A stretch of DNA of 64,000 nucleotides from Streptomyces sp. NBC_00654. GTDB taxonomy: Bacteria; Actinomycetota; Actinomycetes; Streptomycetales; Streptomycetaceae. Shown here one piece after another: positions 45,214 through 54,255 of the stretch. The notes under the pieces were generated by a model that was not told where the DNA came from, made no database searches, and saw only the letters and a program-made list of their open reading frames with translations. The stretch covers positions 2,480,001-2,544,000 of the forward strand of contig NZ_JAPEOB010000002.1 of NCBI RefSeq assembly GCF_026341775.1. The letters are read 5' to 3'. The position numbers and the translations under genes were made by a program. The stretch's first letter is position 1; every line of letters begins with the position of its first letter.

Positions 45214-47157
45214 TCAGTCGGCCCGGAGCACCATCAGGGCCACGTCGTCGTCCGGCGGCAGCTCGGCGAACTCGTGGACGGCCCGTTTGATCCGGTCCGC
45301 GATGGCCTCCGCGGGCAGCCCCGCGCAGCCGGACAGCACCCGGGCGAGCCCGTCCCCGTCGTCGAACAGGAGCCGCCCCGAGCGCCGCTCGGTCACCCCG
45401 TCGGTGACGCAGAGCAGCGCGTCACCGGGCGCCAGGTCGAAGCTCTGGCTCTCGTACGCCACGTCCTCGACGACGCCGAGCAGCACCTGGGGATCGGCGG
45501 CGGGGCGCACGGAGCCGTCGGGGCGCAGCAGCAGGGGCAGCGGGTGGCCCGCGCTGGCCACGGTGCAGCGCACCCCGCCGTCCGGGAGCGGGACGATCTC
45601 CCCGTACAGCAGGGAGAGGAACCGGGACTGGGAGCTGTCCTGGAGCTGCTGCCCGCCGGCCGCCGCGACCATCAGGGCCGCGGCCTCGGCGGCCTCCATG
45701 GCGTCGTCGAGGAGCAGCCGGTTGAGCCGGTCCAGGACCTCGCCGACACCGAAGCCCTCCCGGGACAGGAGCCGCAGCCACGGGCGGGCGAGCCCGGTGA
45801 CGACCGCGGCCTCGGGGCCGCTCCCCTGGACATCGCCGAGGACGAAGCACCAGCGGTCCCCGGGGCACGGGAAGATGTCGTAGAAGTCACCCCCGACCAC
45901 ACCGTCGTCGCTCGGCTCGTAGACCAGTGCGCTGGTGACTCCGGGGATCTCGGCGACCTTGCTGGGCAGCAGGCCGCGCTGGAGGATGCGGCTGATGGTG
46001 GCCTGGCGGGTGTAGGCGCGGGCGGCACCGACGGCGAGGCCGAGGCGGCGTACGAAGTCCTCGATCAGCGCGGCCACCTCGTCGGGCACCCGGGCGACGC
46101 CTTCCCGGCCGACGAGTACGGCGCCCAGCGAGCGGCCGCCCGTGGTGATCCGGAAGGCGAGGGCGGCCCCGTCACGGGCGCCGGGCTCCGTGGCCGGCTC
46201 CCCCTCGAAGGCGCCGCCGCCGGTGGGCCACGGCACGGACACGGGTCCGGAACCGGCGCTGCCCGGCAGCCGGAGGGGCTCCTTCTCCAGCACCGTCCGC
46301 AAGGGCTCGGTGCCGGTCTCGTCGCTGTGCCAGACGCGGGCGAGCCGGGGTGCCGCGGCGGGCCCCGCGCCCTCGCTCTCCAGCCAGATGGCGCACCAGT
46401 CGGCGAGCCTGGGCACCAGCAGCTGACCCGCTATGGCCGCCACGAGGTCCTCGTCGAGCTGGCCCGCCAGCAGGTCGGACGCCTCGGCGAGGAAGGAGAG
46501 CGCGCCCCGGCTGTCCCAGCCCGCGTCGTCGCGTTCGGCGCGCCCGACGTCGGGGGCGAGGATCTCGGCCGCCCGCAGACCGCGCGGCAGGGTGTCCTCC
46601 TCGGACGGGAAGGGCGGGGCGGTCCAGCCGTCGACGGGAAGGCGGGCCCAGACGGTCTTGCGGCCGGTGCGGTAGGTGATGCCCCAGGCTTCGGCGAGCG
46701 TGGCGACGAGCTGCAGTCCGCGGCCGTACTCGGCGGGGTCCGGCCGCTCGGTGGGCGACGGGCCGGCGGCGGCCCCGGAAGGCTCCCCGCTCACCGCGCG
46801 GGCCGGGTGGTGGTCGGTGACCTCCAGGAGCAGGGCCGCGGGCTCCTCGTCGTCCGCCTCCTCCAGGCGCAGGACCAGGTCGACGGTCGTGCCCGCGTGC
46901 ACGACGGCGTTGGTGACCAGCTCGTTGGCGACGGTCACCGCGTCGTCTTCCAGCCGGTCGGTGAAGCCCGCGGCGGCGGGCACCCCGGTCCCGGTCCACT
47001 CAGCGAGCGCGGCGCGCACGAACCTGCGCGCCGCGGACGGGGCGAGAGGTATTCCGGGCAGGCTCGTGCAACTGACCAGGCGCGGGTCGTCGAAATGGCC
47101 GGCACCGGCGGTGCCGGGACGGTGAACGATGTCCCGCTGCAAGGGAATGGGCCCCAC
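45214..47157 (-). CDS. PP2C/SpoIIE-type serine phosphatase with N-terminal ATPase domain
   Basis: 647 residues. N-terminal HATPase (anti-sigma type) with VTVANELVTNAVVHAGTTV and the nucleotide-site sequence YGRGLQLVATLAEAWGI. A GAF-like middle domain follows (FRITTGGRSLGAVLVGREGV). The C-terminal PP2C/SpoIIE phosphatase has VYEPSDDGVVGGDFYDIF, VLGDVQGSGPEAAVVTGL and CVTDGVTERRSGR plus PPDDDVALMVLRAD. Such proteins both phosphorylate and dephosphorylate anti-anti-sigma factors to set stress sigma activity. GTG 47157 has AGGAG seven bases upstream. Partner genes are not in the window. Confidence 0.9.
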   Translation of the reverse strand: MGPIPLQRDIVHRPGTAGAGHFDDPRLVSCTSLPGIPLAPSAARRFVRAALAEWTGTGVPAAAGFTDRLEDDAVTVANELVTNAVVHAGTTVDLVLRLEEADDEEPAALLLEVTDHHPARAVSGEPSGAAAGPSPTERPDPAEYGRGLQLVATLAEAWGITYRTGRKTVWARLPVDGWTAPPFPSEEDTLPRGLRAAEILAPDVGRAERDDAGWDSRGALSFLAEASDLLAGQLDEDLVAAIAGQLLVPRLADWCAIWLESEGAGPAAAPRLARVWHSDETGTEPLRTVLEKEPLRLPGSAGSGPVSVPWPTGGGAFEGEPATEPGARDGAALAFRITTGGRSLGAVLVGREGVARVPDEVAALIEDFVRRLGLAVGAARAYTRQATISRILQRGLLPSKVAEIPGVTSALVYEPSDDGVVGGDFYDIFPCPGDRWCFVLGDVQGSGPEAAVVTGLARPWLRLLSREGFGVGEVLDRLNRLLLDDAMEAAEAAALMVAAAGGQQLQDSSQSRFLSLLYGEIVPLPDGGVRCTVASAGHPLPLLLRPDGSVRPAADPQVLLGVVEDVAYESQSFDLAPGDALLCVTDGVTERRSGRLLFDDGDGLARVLSGCAGLPAEAIADRIKRAVHEFAELPPDDDVALMVLRAD

Positions 47158-47378
47158 GGTGCGGCTCCTACCGGTCTGACGAAACGCCGCCGACAACAAC
47201 GACAGCGTGACAGACCGAGCGCGTACATAAGCACCGAGTTACCGAAGTGGGCAGAAAATCGAGCACGTGCGAACGTAATGCGACACAAAGAGGAACGCGG
47301 CGGACCGGACGGGCGGCAGACCCGTACACACTCTGCCGTTCCCGCCCGCACCGTCGCCATCCCCCGCCACACGCGTAC

Positions 47379-47408
47379 CGCCGCACGGCCACCCGGCGCC
47401 GTGCGGCG
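47379..47408 (-). terminator. acyl-CoA synthetase terminator
   Basis: CGCCGCACGGC (47379-47389) pairs exactly with GCCGTGCGGCG (47398-47408), six bases after the stop of the gene at 47415. Confidence 0.85.
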
Positions 47409-47414
47409 CGGGCG

Positions 47415-49304
47415 TCACGCTTCGCGCGAGCCCGCGTACATCTCCTCGATGAGCGGCTTGTACTCGCGCTCGACGACCGGCCGCTTCAGCTTGAGGCTGG
47501 GGGTCAGTTCGCCGTGCTCGACATCGAGGTCGCGCGGCAGCAGTCGGAACTTCTTGATGGTCTGCCAGCGCTGGAGGCCCTCGTTGAGGCGCTTCACATA
47601 GCCCTCGATGAGCTCGACCGTCGCGGGTGCCGCCACCACGTCGGCGTACGACTTGCCCTCCATGCCGTTCTCGGCGGCCCAGCCGAGGATGGTGGGCCCG
47701 TCGAGGGCGATGAGCGCGGAACAGAAGTTACGGTCCGCGCCGTGCACCAGGATGTTGGAGACGAACGGGCACACCGCCTTGAACTGGCCCTCGACCTCCG
47801 CCGGGGCGACGTACTTGCCGCCGGACGTCTTGATGAGGTCCTTCTTGCGGTCGGTGATCCGGAGATAGCCGTCCACGGACAGCTCACCGATGTCGCCGGT
47901 GTGCAGCCAGCCGTCCGATTCCAGGACCTCGGCGGTCTTCTCGGGCTGCTGGTGGTAGCCCTGCATGACGCCGGGACCGCGCAGCAGGACCTCGCCGTCG
48001 TCCGCGATCCGTACCTCGGTGCCGGGAAGCGGCTTGCCGACGGTGCCGGTGCGGTAGGCCTCGCCCGGGTTGCAGAAGGAGGCTGCGCTGGTCTCGGTCA
48101 GACCGTAGCCCTCCAGGATGTGAACCCCCGCCCCGGCGAAGAAGTAGCCGATGTCGGGGGCGAGCGCCGCGGAACCGGAGATACAGGCGCGCAGCCTGCC
48201 GCCGAAGGCATCACGGATCTTGGCGAAGACAAGCGCGTCGGCGACCTTGTGCTTGGCGCCGAGCGCGAAGGGGACGGACGCCTTGCCGGTGCGCCGGAAG
48301 TTGTCCTGGGAGACCTTCGCGTACTCCCGGGCGACGCCTGCCGCCCACAGGAAGATCTTGTACTTGGCTCCGCCACCGGCCCGCGCCTTGGAGGCGACCC
48401 CGTTGTAGACCTTCTCGAAGATCCGGGGGACGGCGGCCATGTAGGTCGGCTGGACGACCGGCAGATTCTCGATGATCTTGTCGATCCGGCCGTCGATCGC
48501 GGTCACATGACCGACCTCGATCTGGCCGGAGGTGAGCACCTTGCCGAAGACGTGCGCGAGGGGCAGCCAGAGGTACTGCACGTCGTCCGCGGTGATGAGA
48601 CCGGTCGCCACGGTGGCCTTGGCCATGTACGACCAGTTGTCGTGCGGGAGCCGTACGCCCTTGGGACGGCCCGTGGTGCCCGAGGTGTAGATCAGGGTGG
48701 CCAGCTGGTCGGCCGTGATGGCGGAGACCCGCTCGGTGATCGCGTCCGGGTGCTTCGCCAGGTGCTCGGCACCCCGGGCCTCCAGCTCGGCGAGGGTGAG
48801 GATCCAGCCCTCCGGGTCGTCCTCGGCGGGCTCGACGCCCGCCGGGTCGATGACCACGACGTGGCCGAGGCCGGGCAGATCGGCGCGGGCCTCACGGGCC
48901 TTCGCCAGCTGCGCGGCGTCCTCCGCGATCAGGACCCGGCTCTCGGAGTCCGCCAGGATGAAGGCGGACTCCTCGGTGTTGGTGGAGGGGTAGACCGTGG
49001 TGGTCGCGCCGCCCGCGCACATCACGCCGAGGTCGATGAGGATCCACTCCACCCGGGTGGAGGAGGCGAGCGCGATGCGCTGCTCCGGCTGCACCCCGAG
49101 CGCGATCAGCCCGGCGGCGATCGCGTAGACCCGCTCGGCGGCCTGCTTCCAGCTCAGCGACTTCCACTCGTCGCGCCCCCCGCCCGAGGCCGCGGGCACC
49201 GGGTAGCGGTACGCCTCCCCGTCCGGGGTGGCCGCCACGCGGTCGATGAAGAGAGTCGCCACCGAGGGCGGTCGGTTATCGATCAAGGTCTGTGTGTCGC
49301 TCAC
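47415..49304 (-). CDS. long-chain acyl-CoA synthetase (AMP-binding)
   Basis: 629 residues; activates fatty acids to acyl-CoA through an acyl-AMP. The P-loop is TLIYTSGTTGRPKGV, followed by A5-type EGYGLTETSAASF and the C-terminal DGWLHTGDIGELSVDGYLRITDRKKDLIKTSGGKYVAP. A bacterial long-chain type (FadD15-like) by length. GTG start with GGAGGACGCGTC upstream. Stands alone; terminator follows. Confidence 0.93.
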   Translation of the reverse strand: MSDTQTLIDNRPPSVATLFIDRVAATPDGEAYRYPVPAASGGGRDEWKSLSWKQAAERVYAIAAGLIALGVQPEQRIALASSTRVEWILIDLGVMCAGGATTTVYPSTNTEESAFILADSESRVLIAEDAAQLAKAREARADLPGLGHVVVIDPAGVEPAEDDPEGWILTLAELEARGAEHLAKHPDAITERVSAITADQLATLIYTSGTTGRPKGVRLPHDNWSYMAKATVATGLITADDVQYLWLPLAHVFGKVLTSGQIEVGHVTAIDGRIDKIIENLPVVQPTYMAAVPRIFEKVYNGVASKARAGGGAKYKIFLWAAGVAREYAKVSQDNFRRTGKASVPFALGAKHKVADALVFAKIRDAFGGRLRACISGSAALAPDIGYFFAGAGVHILEGYGLTETSAASFCNPGEAYRTGTVGKPLPGTEVRIADDGEVLLRGPGVMQGYHQQPEKTAEVLESDGWLHTGDIGELSVDGYLRITDRKKDLIKTSGGKYVAPAEVEGQFKAVCPFVSNILVHGADRNFCSALIALDGPTILGWAAENGMEGKSYADVVAAPATVELIEGYVKRLNEGLQRWQTIKKFRLLPRDLDVEHGELTPSLKLKRPVVEREYKPLIEEMYAGSREA

Positions 49305-49655
49305 GACGCGTCCTCCGGGCCTGCGGCATTGCTTCGACCGGCTTCTTGGTATGCGGCTGCTTCTGCTGATTCTTCTTCTGGCTGCGGTTCCTGCTTCTCG
49401 TCCTGCGCGTGCTGCTGGTTCTGCCGTGCGCCGTCCGCACCGGCGTACCGGCTGGGGGTCCCGTCCGGCTCAGGGGTCCCGTCCGGACACGCTTGCTTAA
49501 CTGGCGAGTAACCAACGAGTCGTGATCAGGGTAAGGCGCACGGGACCGCCGCGTAAGAGGCAATGGGCCGCCGCTTCATAACGAACGGGCCCCTGTGCCG
49601 CAGGGTTCTGCGGCACAGGGGCCCGTTGGGCTACTCATCGGTACGAACGAGCGGG
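49305..49655. other. intergenic region between fatty acyl-CoA synthetase and lepA
   Basis: 351 bases. The right end is the lepA terminator (49584-49627). The middle (49320-49500) has leucine-rich-looking CTG/CTT runs on the plus strand (a 49-codon frame from ATG 49351 with a signal-peptide-like start) and lysine/glutamine-rich reading on the minus strand. Neither has a ribosome site I trust, so no gene is called. Confidence 0.55.
49584..49627 (-). terminator. lepA terminator
   Basis: A perfect 20-base stem (49584-49603 with 49608-49627) around a 4-base loop, 28 bases after the lepA stop. Confidence 0.92.
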
Positions 49656-51530
49656 CTACTTCTTGCCCTTGGCCTCGCCGGCCGACTCGTCCGTCGAGAG
49701 CACGGAGATGAAGGCGTCCTGCGGGACCTCCACATTGCCGACCATCTTCATCCGCTTCTTGCCCTCCTTCTGCTTCTCCAGCAGCTTCCGCTTACGGGAG
49801 ATGTCACCGCCGTAACACTTGGCGAGGACGTCCTTGCGGATGGCGCGGACGGTCTCACGGGCGATGACCCGGGAGCCGATGGCCGCCTGGATCGGCACCT
49901 CGAAGTTCTGCCGCGGGATGAGCTTCTGCAGCTTGGCGACGAGCCGCACGCCGTACGCGTACGCCTTGTCCTTGTGCGTGACCGCGGAGAACGCGTCGAC
50001 CTTGTCGCCGTGCAGCAGGATGTCGACCTTGACGAGCTGGGCCGACTGCTCGCCGGTGGGCTCGTAGTCGAGCGAGGCGTAACCGCGGGTCTTGGACTTC
50101 AGCTGGTCGAAGAAGTCGAAGACGATCTCGGCGAGCGGCAGGGTGTAGCGGATCTCGACCCGGTCCTCGGACAGGTAGTCCATGCCGAGCAGGGTGCCGC
50201 GCCGGTTCTGGCAGAGCTCCATGATCGCGCCGATGAACTCGCTGGGGGCCAGGACCGTGGCGCGCACGACGGGCTCGTGCACCTTGTCGATCTTGCCCTC
50301 GGGGAACTCGCTCGGGTTGGTGACGATGTGCTCGGTGCCGTCCTCCATCTCGACGCGGTAGACCACGTTCGGGGCGGTGGCGATGAGGTCGAGACCGAAC
50401 TCGCGCTCCAGCCGCTCACGGACCACGTCGAGGTGGAGCAGGCCGAGGAAGCCGACGCGGAAGCCGAAGCCGAGCGCCGCGGAGGTCTCCGGCTCGTACA
50501 CCAGGGCGGCGTCGTTGAGCTGGAGCTTGTCCAGCGCCTCGCGCAGGTCCGGGTAGTCCGAGCCGTCCAGCGGGTACAGCCCCGAGAACACCATCGGCTT
50601 GGGGTCCTTGTAGCCGCCGAGCGCCTCGGTCGCACCGTTGCTGAGGGAGGTGATCGTGTCACCGACCTTGGACTGCCGGACGTCCTTCACACCGGTGATG
50701 ATGTAGCCCACCTCACCCACGCCGATGCCGTCGGCCGGGGTCATCTCCGGGGAGGAGACACCGATCTCCAGCAGCTCGTGGGTGGCGCCCGTGGACATCA
50801 TCCGGATGCGCTCGCGCTTGTTGAGCTGGCCGTCGACGACACGGACGTAGGTCACGACACCGCGGTACGAGTCGTAGACCGAGTCGAAGATCATCGCGCG
50901 GGCGGGGGCGTCGGCCTTGCCGACCGGGGCGGGGACGTCCCGGACCACGCGGTCGAGCAGGGCGTCCACGCCGACGCCGGTCTTCGCCGAGACCTTGAGG
51001 ACGTCCTCCGGCTGGCAGCCGATGAGGTTCGCCAGCTCCTCGGAGAACTTCTCGGGCTGCGCGGCGGGCAGGTCGATCTTGTTGAGCACCGGAACGATGG
51101 TGAGGTCGTTCTCCATCGCCAGATAGAGGTTGGCGAGCGTCTGGGCCTCGATGCCCTGCGCCGCGTCGACCAGCAGGACGGTGCCCTCGCAGGCGGCGAG
51201 CGAACGGGAGACCTCGTAGGTGAAGTCCACGTGGCCCGGGGTGTCGATCATGTTGAGGACATGGGTGCTGCCCTTGCCCTCCGCGGTGGTCGGCGCCCAG
51301 GGCAGACGGACCGCCTGGGACTTGATGGTGATTCCGCGCTCGCGCTCGATGTCCATCCGGTCGAGGTACTGAGCGCGCATCTGCCGCTGGTCGACCACGC
51401 CCGTCAGCTGAAGCATCCGGTCGGCAAGGGTCGACTTGCCGTGGTCGATGTGCGCGATGATGCAGAAGTTGCGGATCAGCGCCGGGTCGGTACGGCTCGG
51501 CTCGGGCACGTGGATAGGAGTCGCGGGCAC
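49656..51530 (-). CDS. lepA: elongation factor 4 (LepA)
   Basis: 624 residues; a ribosome-bound GTPase thought to help initiation and back-translocation. G1 [19 protein letters not shown]3 [13 protein letters not shown]4 VLNKIDLP. The LepA-specific C-terminus includes [25 protein letters not shown] 51530 is chosen (AGGA ten bases upstream). Divergent from rpsT. Confidence 0.96.
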   Translation of the reverse strand: MPATPIHVPEPSRTDPALIRNFCIIAHIDHGKSTLADRMLQLTGVVDQRQMRAQYLDRMDIERERGITIKSQAVRLPWAPTTAEGKGSTHVLNMIDTPGHVDFTYEVSRSLAACEGTVLLVDAAQGIEAQTLANLYLAMENDLTIVPVLNKIDLPAAQPEKFSEELANLIGCQPEDVLKVSAKTGVGVDALLDRVVRDVPAPVGKADAPARAMIFDSVYDSYRGVVTYVRVVDGQLNKRERIRMMSTGATHELLEIGVSSPEMTPADGIGVGEVGYIITGVKDVRQSKVGDTITSLSNGATEALGGYKDPKPMVFSGLYPLDGSDYPDLREALDKLQLNDAALVYEPETSAALGFGFRVGFLGLLHLDVVRERLEREFGLDLIATAPNVVYRVEMEDGTEHIVTNPSEFPEGKIDKVHEPVVRATVLAPSEFIGAIMELCQNRRGTLLGMDYLSEDRVEIRYTLPLAEIVFDFFDQLKSKTRGYASLDYEPTGEQSAQLVKVDILLHGDKVDAFSAVTHKDKAYAYGVRLVAKLQKLIPRQNFEVPIQAAIGSRVIARETVRAIRKDVLAKCYGGDISRKRKLLEKQKEGKKRMKMVGNVEVPQDAFISVLSTDESAGEAKGKK

Positions 51531-51745
51531 GCAGGGTCCTGATTCTTGAGACGCCGAACGCCGTGTCTCGGGTCGATGTCGGGTCGGTCGGATCAATACG
51601 TAGCTTCCATCGTCCCATGGTTGCGGGGCAGGGACCGGTTTGGGCCGGTCGGAGGGTGACTGGTACCGTTGACAGCTGTGCCTCGTGGCTCTCGCGAGCG
51701 GCGTGGCGCACATCGAAGATCCAACGAACCTGAAAAGGCTCTTTC

Positions 51746-52012
51746 GTGGCGAACATCAAGTCCCAGATCAAGCGGAACAAGACCAACGAGAAGGCGCGCC
51801 TGCGCAACAAGGCCGTCAAGTCGTCGCTCAAGACCGCGATCCGCAAGGCCCGTGAGGCCGCCGCTGCCGGTGACGTCGAGAAGGCCACCACGGCCGTCCG
51901 CGACGCCTCCCGTCAGCTCGACAAGGCTGTCTCGAAGGGTGTCATCCACAAGAACGCCGCCGCCAACAAGAAGTCGGCGCTGGCCTCCAAGGTTGCCGCT
52001 CTCCAGGCCTGA
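51746..52012 (+). CDS. rpsT: 30S ribosomal protein S20
   Basis: 88 residues. Complete S20 with [19 protein letters not shown] at the start and the C-terminal [16 protein letters not shown] segment; it binds 16S rRNA early in assembly. GTG start. It has its own promoter region divergent from lepA and a strong terminator downstream. Confidence 0.97.
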   Translation: MANIKSQIKRNKTNEKARLRNKAVKSSLKTAIRKAREAAAAGDVEKATTAVRDASRQLDKAVSKGVIHKNAAANKKSALASKVAALQA

Positions 52013-52136
52013 GCTTTCTGATGTGAACGCCGGTACGGATCCAGCGGGCCCTCTCTCCCGCTCCTGACCGGCACCCCGCGCCGCACACCGAACCTGCGTT
52101 CGCCACGCGGGTGCGGCGCACCACAGCGTGAACCGG

Positions 52137-52180
52137 AAGCCCCGGTCGCCCGTCCTCCCCAGGACGGCGACCGGGGCTTT
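52137..52180 (+). terminator. rpsT terminator
   Basis: AAGCCCCGGTCGCCCGTCCT pairs with AGGACGGCGACCGGGGCTTT across a CCCC loop with one bulged base. Confidence 0.9.
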
Positions 52181-52270
52181 CGCGTGGTCGCGCTGCCTTC
52201 CTCGTGGTCGCGCCACCTTTCGCGTGGTCGCGCCACCTTTCGCGTGGTCGCGCCGCCTTTCGCGTGGTCG
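52181..52270. repeat. 20-bp tandem repeat (about 4.5 copies)
   Basis: Units of CGCGTGGTCGCGCCACCTTT: the second, third and fourth differ at one to three positions, the first is more degenerate (ends CTTC), and a half unit closes the array. It begins right at the terminator's 3' T-run. Confidence 0.85.
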
Positions 52271-52336
52271 CTGCTGTGGCTGCCGCTCCGGCTCCTGCTC
52301 CTGGTGCTGCTGCCGACGGACGGCCGGGAGGGGCGG

Positions 52337-53323
52337 CTAACGCCCTGAGCGCGCCGCCCGTGCGATCGCTACGACGGCCTTCTCCAGGGCGTACTCCGGA
52401 TCGTCCCCGCCGCCCTTGACCCCCGCGTCGGCCGCCGCGACGGCCCGCAGGGCCACGGCGACCCCGTCCGGCGTCCAGCCACGCATCTGCTGACGCACCC
52501 GGTCGATCTTCCACGGCGGCATGCCCAGCTCACGGGCGAGGTCGGCGGGCCGGCCGCCCCTGGCCGAGGACAGCTTGCCGATCGCCCGCACTCCCTGGGC
52601 CAGCGCACTGGTGATCAGGACCGGCGCGACCCCGGTCGACAGCGACCAGCGCAGCGCCTCCAGCGCCTCCGCGGCCCGGCCCTCGACCGCCCGGTCGGCG
52701 ACGGTGAACGAGGACGCCTCGGCGCGGCCCGTGTAGTAGCGCCCGACGACCGCTTCGTCGATCGTGCCCTCGACATCGGCGACCAGCTGGGACGCCGCAC
52801 TGGCCAGCTCCCGCAGATCGCTGCCGATGGAGTCGACCAGGGCCTGGCAGGCCTCGGGGGTCGCGGAACGCCCCAGCGCCCGGAACTCGGACCTCACGAA
52901 GGAGAGCCGCTCGGCCGCCTTGGTCGTCTTCGGGCAGGCCACCTCACGCGCCCCGGCCTTCCGCGCGGCGTCCAGGAGGCCCTTGCCCTTGGCACCTCCG
53001 GCGTGCAGCAGGACGAGGGTGATCTCCTCGACCGGCGCGTTCACATACGCCTTGACGTCCTTGACGGTGTCGGCGGAGAGGTCGTGCGCGTTGCGCACGA
53101 TCACCACCTTGCGCTCGGCGAAGAGCGAGGGGCTGGTCAGCTCGGCGAGCGTGCCGGGCTGCAACTGGTCGGAGCTGAGGTCGCGGACGTCCGTATCGGC
53201 GTCGGCGGCACGGGCCGCCGCCACCACCTGCTGCACCGCACGGTCCAGGAGGAGGTCCTCCTGGCCCACGGCGAGCGTGACGGGGGCGAGCGGATCGTCG
53301 GCAGAATTCTTCCTGGTGGCCAT
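52337..53323 (-). CDS. holA: DNA polymerase III subunit delta
   Basis: 328 residues; the clamp-loader wrench that opens the beta clamp. N-terminal VTLAVGQEDLLLDRAVQQVV, then a RuvA/AAA-type fold (RKVVIVRNAHDLSADTVKDV) and a C-terminal helical collar (WSLSTGVAPVLITSALAQGV, ELGMPPWKIDRVRQQMRGW). ATG 53323 opens the conserved start MATRKNSADDPLAPVTLAV. Confidence 0.94.
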   Translation of the reverse strand: MATRKNSADDPLAPVTLAVGQEDLLLDRAVQQVVAAARAADADTDVRDLSSDQLQPGTLAELTSPSLFAERKVVIVRNAHDLSADTVKDVKAYVNAPVEEITLVLLHAGGAKGKGLLDAARKAGAREVACPKTTKAAERLSFVRSEFRALGRSATPEACQALVDSIGSDLRELASAASQLVADVEGTIDEAVVGRYYTGRAEASSFTVADRAVEGRAAEALEALRWSLSTGVAPVLITSALAQGVRAIGKLSSARGGRPADLARELGMPPWKIDRVRQQMRGWTPDGVAVALRAVAAADAGVKGGGDDPEYALEKAVVAIARAARSGR

Positions 53324-53406
53324 CGCGTTCCAGCATCCCACGCCCCACCGACAGCACGGGTCCGCCGGGGTCCCGCGCACTCCTCCCCGTACCGGAGAAT
53401 GGGCAG

Positions 53407-53652
53407 GTGAGCGATGTGAGACATGTGCTGGTGCTGCCCGACCGCGATGCCGCGGAGGAAGTGGCCGGAGAGCTCGCCGACCGTTTCGGGGTGAGTGAGG
53501 AGCCGCAGCTCGTACGGGACGCGCTGGCCGGCGAGGACGACGCCGAGGACGCCCAGTGGCTGGTGGTCGTGGAGGACCCGGCCGGGCGGCTGGACTCCGC
53601 CTCGCTCGACGCGTTCGCCGCGGAGTACGAGGGGTGGCTGGAGGCCCCTTAG
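53407..53652 (+). CDS. small acidic hypothetical protein
   Basis: 81 residues, acidic, mixed alpha/beta: HVLVLPDRDAAEEVAGELAD, then WLVVVEDPAGRLD and FAAEYEGWLE. Of unknown function, but a good reading frame with GTG start and GGAG nine bases upstream. The pattern resembles small ferredoxin-like or RNase-inhibitor-like domains only loosely. It diverges from holA with ~80 bases between starts, and its 3' end overlaps the HTH gene at 53649 by four bases in convergent orientation. Confidence 0.7.
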   Translation: MSDVRHVLVLPDRDAAEEVAGELADRFGVSEEPQLVRDALAGEDDAEDAQWLVVVEDPAGRLDSASLDAFAAEYEGWLEAP

Positions 53653-54191
53653 GGCGTGTCCGTCCCGGGCCGCTCGGCCGCGTGCTCGCCGAGGAACGCG
53701 CCCGCGTGGGCGGCGGCTTCCTCCTTCGTGGCATGGCACGTGGTGTCGTCGGTCTCACCGCGCGTTCCGTCGGCGCCCCGCCCGGTCCACCGCCAGCCGC
53801 CGGACACCGGGTCCGGCACCAATTCCGCGGTGCCGCCGCAGAGTTCGAGGGTGCTCGCCCGCGCGGCCACCGGCCTGTCGATGGCATCGGGCCACTTCTT
53901 GCGGGCACCCTGCCGGGTGATGCCCCAGGCGGCGCCCATCTGCTCATAGCTCGCGCCGTAGGAGCCGGCGGTCCTCGCCGCCATCGCCGTCAGCCGCTTG
54001 ACCTCGGCGTCCACCACCTTCCAGGTGGCGAGAACCGACAGGGTCACGTCGATGGGGTCCGCGTCCCACATCCGCTCCTCGGGCAGCCCGGTGGCTCGGG
54101 CTCGCATGGCCGAGGCGAGCGGGTTGAGCGCGTCCAGGAGGGCGGTGTCGAGGGCTGCCTGTTCCGCTTCGGTGATCTCCGATGCCGTCAT
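53649..54191 (-). CDS. hypothetical protein with helix-turn-helix segment
   Basis: 180 residues. A helical first half (EAEQAALDTALLDALNPLAS, DVTLSVLATWKVVDAEVKRL) leads to a likely helix-turn-helix YEQMGAAWGITRQGARKKWP at ~85-104. The tail (GGWRWTGRGADGTRGE) looks like a separate small beta domain. ATG 54191 is preferred; ATG 54203 is possible but lies at the operator. An inverted repeat (54200-54233) directly upstream suggests the protein binds its own promoter. Biological target unknown. Confidence 0.72.
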   Translation of the reverse strand: MTASEITEAEQAALDTALLDALNPLASAMRARATGLPEERMWDADPIDVTLSVLATWKVVDAEVKRLTAMAARTAGSYGASYEQMGAAWGITRQGARKKWPDAIDRPVAARASTLELCGGTAELVPDPVSGGWRWTGRGADGTRGETDDTTCHATKEEAAAHAGAFLGEHAAERPGTDTP

Positions 54192-54199
54192 GGCGACAA

Positions 54200-54233
54200 C
54201 CATAGTTACCAACTGCGAGTTTGGTAACCATGG
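54200..54233. promoter_or_regulatory. GTTACCAA-N8-TTGGTAAC operator-like palindrome
   Basis: Perfect 8-base arms (54205-54212 and 54221-54228), extended to 12 of 13 matches with CCAT(A/G) outside. It overlaps the region just upstream of the HTH gene start, as expected for an autoregulatory operator. Confidence 0.65.
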
Positions 54234-54255
54234 TTCCCGTTTGGCATATGCCAGT

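Larger units (their letters stand above)
52013..52336. other. rpsT downstream gap: terminator then 20-base tandem repeats
   Basis: 324 bases between rpsT and the 3' end of holA. It contains the rpsT terminator (52137-52180) and the tandem array (52181-52270), listed separately. The remaining ~65 bases hold nothing recognisable. Confidence 0.7.

Noticed and set aside
44083..47601. 1172-codon plus-strand frame
   Set aside because: Antisense to hemW, the phosphatase and the end of the acyl-CoA synthetase gene, each with intact motifs on the minus strand.
49351..49500. 49-codon frame on the plus strand with a leucine-rich signal-peptide-like start
   Set aside because: No ribosome site, arginine-rich tail without features, and the leucines come from a CTG/CTT-rich stretch that also reads as Gln/Lys-rich on the other strand.
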